Assembly: GCF_015351595.1 (NCBI RefSeq)
Contig: NZ_JADKPT010000004.1
Span: 124,001 to 188,000, forward strand
Reading direction: 5' to 3'
From: Flavobacterium sp. LC2016-12
Lineage (GTDB): Bacteria; Bacteroidota; Bacteroidia; Flavobacteriales; Flavobacteriaceae
Length of the DNA: 64,000 nucleotides
The position numbers and the translations under genes are program-made. This document shows, one piece after another, positions 60,521 to 64,000 of the stretch. Numbering within the stretch: position 1 is the stretch's first letter; every line of letters starts with the position of its first letter. The notes beneath the pieces are model-generated. The model was not told the DNA's origin. It was given only the letters and a program-made list of their open reading frames with translations, and made no database searches.

Positions 60521-62983
60521 ATGAAAAAAATCAAATTTGCTGTATTACTTGTTCTTTTTTTTACAAGTTTTTACAATTACGCACAGCAGCCTCCAACAGG
60601 TAAAAACAAGGTAAAAGTTACCGGAAAAGTATTCGAAAAAGTTAGTAAACAACCACTTGAATATGCTACAATTTCGATTATGGCTCCAAACGAAACCAAA
60701 GTTATTGCAGGCGGAATCACCAACCCAAAAGGTGAATTTGAAGTAGCTGTTGCTCCTGGAACTTATGACATAAAAGTTGAATTTATTTCGTTTAAATCAA
60801 CCGAAATCAAAGGAAAAAACATTTCAGACGATACTAATTTGGGAGTTGTAAATTTATCAGAAGATGCAGCACAATTGAATGAAGTTGTTGTTCGTGCAGA
60901 AAAATCGACGGTTGAAATAAAGCTAGATAAAAAAGTTTACAACGTTGGTCAGGACATGATGGTAAAAGGAGGAACTGTGAGTGACGTTTTAGACAATGTA
61001 CCATCAGTTTCTGTTGATACAGAAGGAAATGTAAGTTTAAGAGGAAGTGATAATATCCGTATTTTAATCGACGGAAGACCGTCAAACGCGATAAATATTG
61101 CCGAAGCTTTACGTCAGCTTCCTGCAGATGCGATTGATAAAGTGGAAGTAATTACAAATCCATCAGCGCGTTATGATGCTGAAGGTGGTTCAGGATTAAT
61201 TAATATCATCCTTAAAAAAGGTAAAAATCAAGGCTTCAACGGAACTTTTATTGCCTCTACCGGACTTCCTGAAACTTATGGTTTAAGCGCTAATTTAAAC
61301 TATAAAACAGAAAAATTAAACTATTTCACAACAGCAGGTTACAATTATAGAACTAACGAAGGTGGTGGTGAAACTAATACATCATACTTTAATGCTGATG
61401 GTACACCAAAAGGCTTTTTAGATGAAGATCGTGATACGAAAAGAACAAACGACGGGTTTAACGGACGAGCCGGTATCGAATGGACAGTGGCACCAAATAC
61501 TTTTTGGACAAATGCTATTAACTATCAAAAAAATTCAGGAAATACAACAGATCTAATCAATTATAATAATTATGATGCGGCTCATGCTTTTACCGGATCT
61601 TCGTTCCGTTTAAATAATGGTGATACAGGAAGCGAAAATGTTGAATATACTTCTAACTTGATTAAAAATTTCAACGATAAAGGACATAAACTTACTGCCG
61701 ATTTATCGATTTCAAGAAATACCGACGATAGTAATAGTATTATTACAGCGTCACCAAATTACAATACGACTTTAAACGATCAGGTTCAGAAACAAATCCA
61801 GGTACAAGCTGACTACGTTTTACCACTAGGAAAAGGAAGTCAATTTGAAGCTGGATATAAAGGAAGCTTCGGGGATTTAAATAATAGATATTTCGTTACT
61901 GACGATCAGGGTGAAAATGATCCAAATTTATCAAACACTTTAGAATACAAAGAAAACATCAATGCACTTTATACTTCATACGGTTTTAAAGTAAACAAAT
62001 TCTCTTATTTATTCGGTTTGCGTTGGGAAGACACTAACATTGAGGTTAACTTGTTAGATACTAACGATTTCAACACTAAAAAATACAACAACTTGTTTCC
62101 AAGTGCTTTTATCAGTTATGAAATCTCAGACCAAAGCAACTTTACAGCCAGTTACAGTAAACGTTTAACGCGACCAAGAGGGCGTTTTATGAACCCTGCG
62201 GTAAACTATTCTAGTAACGTTAATATCTTTCAGGGAAATCCAGACCTAGACCCCTCTTTAACAGATAAATATGATATTGGATATATCAAACGTTGGGACA
62301 AAGTAACGTTTACAACTTCTGCTTATTTTGAAGACACAAAAGATGTTTTTAGCTTTGTGAGAACTCCAAATGGCGAAGAAGTTAACGGTATTCCGGTTAT
62401 CCTAAGCAGACCGATCAACTTAGGGAAAGAGCAAAAATTTGGTTTTGAATTTACATTCAATTACAATCCTTACAAATGGTGGAGATTGAACAGCAACTTC
62501 AATCTTTACAACGTAAAAACTACCGGATCAAATACTTATATAGACAACAATGGAAAGGAAGTTGTACAGGATCTTGATAACCAAGCGAATACTTGGTTTG
62601 CCAGAATTAGTTCAAAAATAACGCTACCATACAAAATAGACTGGCAATTAAACGGCACTTATAACGGTGAACAAAAAACAGCTCAAGGTAAAAACTTAGG
62701 TCAGTTTGGTATGAATACCGCTTTTAGCAAGGATGTAATGAAAGACAAAGGAACTATTGCTTTCAACATAAGCGATATTTTCAACTCAAGAATCATGAGA
62801 TCATACACTTATCTTGAAAACGATACAACTAATGAAAGCCAAACCTCTTATGGTGAAATGCAATTCCGTAAACGTCAATTCAACTTATCGTTTACATATC
62901 GTTTCAACAAACCTAAAAACGAAAGAGAAAAGAATGCACAGCCGAGAAACGAAGGTGACGGCGGTGGAGAATTTCAAGGATAA
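60521..62983 (+). CDS. outer-membrane beta-barrel receptor (TonB-dependent-receptor-like)
   Basis: From ATG 60521 (MKKIKFAVLLVLFFTSFYNY) there are 820 residues with a signal peptide ending AQ. A carboxypeptidase-regulatory-like beta domain lies at about 30-105 (VKVTGKVFEKVSKQPLEYAT). A plug follows at about 125-235 (DNVPSVSVDTEGNVSLRGSD, ILIDGRPSNAINIAEALRQL, NPSARYDAEGGSGLINIILK), then a long barrel. The family is the outer-membrane barrel type close to TonB-dependent receptors but without a SusD partner here. Ligand unknown. The C-terminal tail is charged (PKNEREKNAQPRNEGDGGGE). Confidence 0.92.
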   Translation: MKKIKFAVLLVLFFTSFYNYAQQPPTGKNKVKVTGKVFEKVSKQPLEYATISIMAPNETKVIAGGITNPKGEFEVAVAPGTYDIKVEFISFKSTEIKGKNISDDTNLGVVNLSEDAAQLNEVVVRAEKSTVEIKLDKKVYNVGQDMMVKGGTVSDVLDNVPSVSVDTEGNVSLRGSDNIRILIDGRPSNAINIAEALRQLPADAIDKVEVITNPSARYDAEGGSGLINIILKKGKNQGFNGTFIASTGLPETYGLSANLNYKTEKLNYFTTAGYNYRTNEGGGETNTSYFNADGTPKGFLDEDRDTKRTNDGFNGRAGIEWTVAPNTFWTNAINYQKNSGNTTDLINYNNYDAAHAFTGSSFRLNNGDTGSENVEYTSNLIKNFNDKGHKLTADLSISRNTDDSNSIITASPNYNTTLNDQVQKQIQVQADYVLPLGKGSQFEAGYKGSFGDLNNRYFVTDDQGENDPNLSNTLEYKENINALYTSYGFKVNKFSYLFGLRWEDTNIEVNLLDTNDFNTKKYNNLFPSAFISYEISDQSNFTASYSKRLTRPRGRFMNPAVNYSSNVNIFQGNPDLDPSLTDKYDIGYIKRWDKVTFTTSAYFEDTKDVFSFVRTPNGEEVNGIPVILSRPINLGKEQKFGFEFTFNYNPYKWWRLNSNFNLYNVKTTGSNTYIDNNGKEVVQDLDNQANTWFARISSKITLPYKIDWQLNGTYNGEQKTAQGKNLGQFGMNTAFSKDVMKDKGTIAFNISDIFNSRIMRSYTYLENDTTNESQTSYGEMQFRKRQFNLSFTYRFNKPKNEREKNAQPRNEGDGGGEFQG

Positions 62984-62989
62984 TATCAT

Positions 62990-63119
62990 TTAAATTCCAA
63001 TATTAAAAATTCCAAATTCCAATGAATCAAATTACTGATCGGAATTTGGATTTTTTTATTGGAATTTTTTATTTTTTTAGCATAAAAAAAAGGACTCGTT
63101 TAAAACGGGTCCTTTCTTT
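62990..63119. repeat. 'aaattccaa' intergenic repeat with terminator
   Basis: Words aaattccaatattaaaaatt, ccaaattccaatgaatcaaa and atcggaatttggattttttt form imperfect stems, as in the copy at 57903-57963. Next is AAAGGACTCG / CGGGTCCTTT (63084-63119), an intrinsic terminator with a following T run, serving both flanks. Confidence 0.75.
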
Positions 63120-63136
63120 ATGAAGTCAATTTAAAA

Positions 63137-63310
63137 TTAAATTGATTGCTCTTCTTGTCTCTTTTTTGCTCTTTTCTCTTTGAACATTTCCCAGCTTGCT
63201 CCCGTAACCCAATAAGATACGAAACCAACTAAGAAAAACATCAACCAAAACCCTATAGTTAGTATGGTCAAGAAAAGTAAAAAGCCTAAGTACTGTGAAA
63301 ATTCAAACAT
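63137..63310 (-). CDS. small membrane protein, unknown function
   Basis: From ATG 63310 (MFEFSQYLGFLLFLTILTIG) there are 57 residues with one strong hydrophobic stretch of about 30 residues and a basic C-terminus (FKEKRAKKRQEEQSI). The minus-strand -7 motif TACATTTG (63337-63344) places the transcript start near 63330, so the longer frame from 63340 is unlikely. Confidence 0.7.
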   Translation of the reverse strand: MFEFSQYLGFLLFLTILTIGFWLMFFLVGFVSYWVTGASWEMFKEKRAKKRQEEQSI

Positions 63311-63699
63311 GTTTTCCGGAATTTTTGAATGTAAGGACAAATGTAAGTTTTATATTTTTCCTTAGCAATAAAATCCAAATCAATTTTTATAAAAACACAA
63401 TTATCCGTATATTTAAACTCATTTTAAATAAGGGTTTTTTATCATTTTTATTTAACTATCTAAATCAGAAGAATATGAGTATTTTCAGGAGCTATTTCCC
63501 GCTATTCGTTACAATCTTTTATATTTTTAAAGAAAAAATATAAAAGGATTTTCACTACTATCGGGGCTAGGCATTCATTTTCAAAAAAAAATTTAAACAT
63601 TAAAGAAAAAAATCCGTTTTTAATCCGCGTTTTTACGAAGTAAATCCGTGTTATCCGCGTTCAATTTACCAGCAGCATTTTACAACAAACTATATACAA
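63311..63699. repeat. gene-free spacer with dispersed repeat before fumC
   Basis: The first part is AT-rich, with the minus-strand promoter TACATTTG at 63337-63344. Nothing recognisable lies at 63360-63600. 63605-63665 holds 'aatccgtttttaatccgcgt' and 'taaatccgtgttatccgcgt', a pair of short direct words of the type often seen in intergenic repeats. The frame 63295-63543 on the plus strand is rejected as non-coding. Confidence 0.6.
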
Positions 63700-64000
63700 A
63701 TGAAATACAGAATAGAAAAAGATACCATGGGCGAAGTACAAGTCCCTGCAGATAAATATTGGGGCGCTCAAACAGAACGTTCCCGCAACAATTTCAAAAT
63801 TGGACCATCGGGCTCCATGCCACCAGAAATCATTGAAGGTTTTGCGTATCTAAAAAAAGCGGCAGCTTATGCAAATTACGATCTTGGAGTTTTACCTCTT
63901 GAAAAAAGAGATGCTATTGCAGCAGTCTGTGACGAAATTTTAGAAGGAAAATTAGACGATCAATTTCCGCTTGTAATCTGGCAAACCGGTTCAGGTACAC
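63700..64000 (+). CDS. fumC: fumarate hydratase class II, N-terminal fragment
   Basis: ATG at 63700 reads [20 protein letters not shown], then [15 protein letters not shown], and ends VIWQTGSGT at the window edge. These are the N-terminal signatures of FumC/aspartase-type lyases: [18 protein letters not shown], and QTGSGT, whose next residues in the family are QSNMN. About 100 residues are visible. It catalyses fumarate to malate in the TCA cycle. Confidence 0.93.
   Translation, partial: MKYRIEKDTMGEVQVPADKYWGAQTERSRNNFKIGPSGSMPPEIIEGFAYLKKAAAYANYDLGVLPLEKRDAIAAVCDEILEGKLDDQFPLVIWQTGSGT

Noticed and set aside
63295..63543. Plus-strand 82-residue frame
   Set aside because: It overlaps the promoter of the minus-strand small gene and has an AT-driven Phe/Ile/Lys composition with no family signal.

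Overview
The window looks like a chromosomal segment of a Flavobacterium-type member of the Bacteroidota. It is AT-rich. Several promoters match the Bacteroidota -7 element TAnnTTTG. One secreted nuclease ends in a type IX secretion sorting domain. Lipoproteins and outer-membrane barrels are frequent, and intergenic regions carry the 'gcaaagtcgcaaag', 'gtcatttcgacg' and 'cttcgactccgctcag' repeats that I associate with this group. There is no rRNA gene, no intact tRNA gene and no CRISPR array.

Layout. 1-9.6 kb: M48 protease fragment, hotdog thioesterase, beta-helix lipoprotein, secreted endonuclease I, purL, and a small secreted protein after a 124-bp tandem repeat. 9.8-11.6 kb: long-chain acyl-CoA synthetase. 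11.7-26.5 kb: an accessory region dense in repeats, holding an SPFH/slipin gene, a cluster of broken tRNA-like modules, a membrane protein, a WGR-domain plus SWIM zinc-finger gene pair, a membrane protein, rtcB (RNA ligase), an unknown protein with an RNLIEH motif, an HD hydrolase and a WYL regulator. 26.7-32.9 kb: a MarR-fadN-fadA-acyl-CoA dehydrogenase beta-oxidation cluster. 33-46 kb: BCCT transporter, GH18 chitinase, small envelope proteins, Cu/Zn SOD, LETM1-related protein, carbonic anhydrase with SulP transporter, and divergent dps/oxyR. 46-64 kb: mostly housekeeping and envelope genes (mnmD, ilvE, a MazG-like gene, an ECF sigma cluster, a KUP K+ transporter, an RsmB-like methyltransferase, menE, a CPBP protease, an ArsC-like protein, an outer-membrane barrel receptor, and the start of fumC).

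The most interesting part is the 11.7-26.5 kb region, which reads as an RNA damage/repair island. A 39-bp block (dyad plus promoter-like sequence, 34 of 39 bases identical) occurs twice on the minus strand. One copy precedes the tRNA-like cluster and slipin gene. The other sits between the RNLIEH-motif gene and the HD hydrolase gene, next to rtcB. The dyad arms differ by a compensatory G-C to A-T pair. A degenerate half copy lies just upstream of rtcB. This suggests one regulon joining an RNA ligase, a slipin, a possible HEPN-type RNase and tRNA-mimicking RNA, with the WYL protein as candidate regulator.

A second notable point is a short interspersed repeat lying in frame inside purL, in a loop region of an otherwise well conserved enzyme. 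Functions were assigned by reading motifs and from memory of families. No database search was run.
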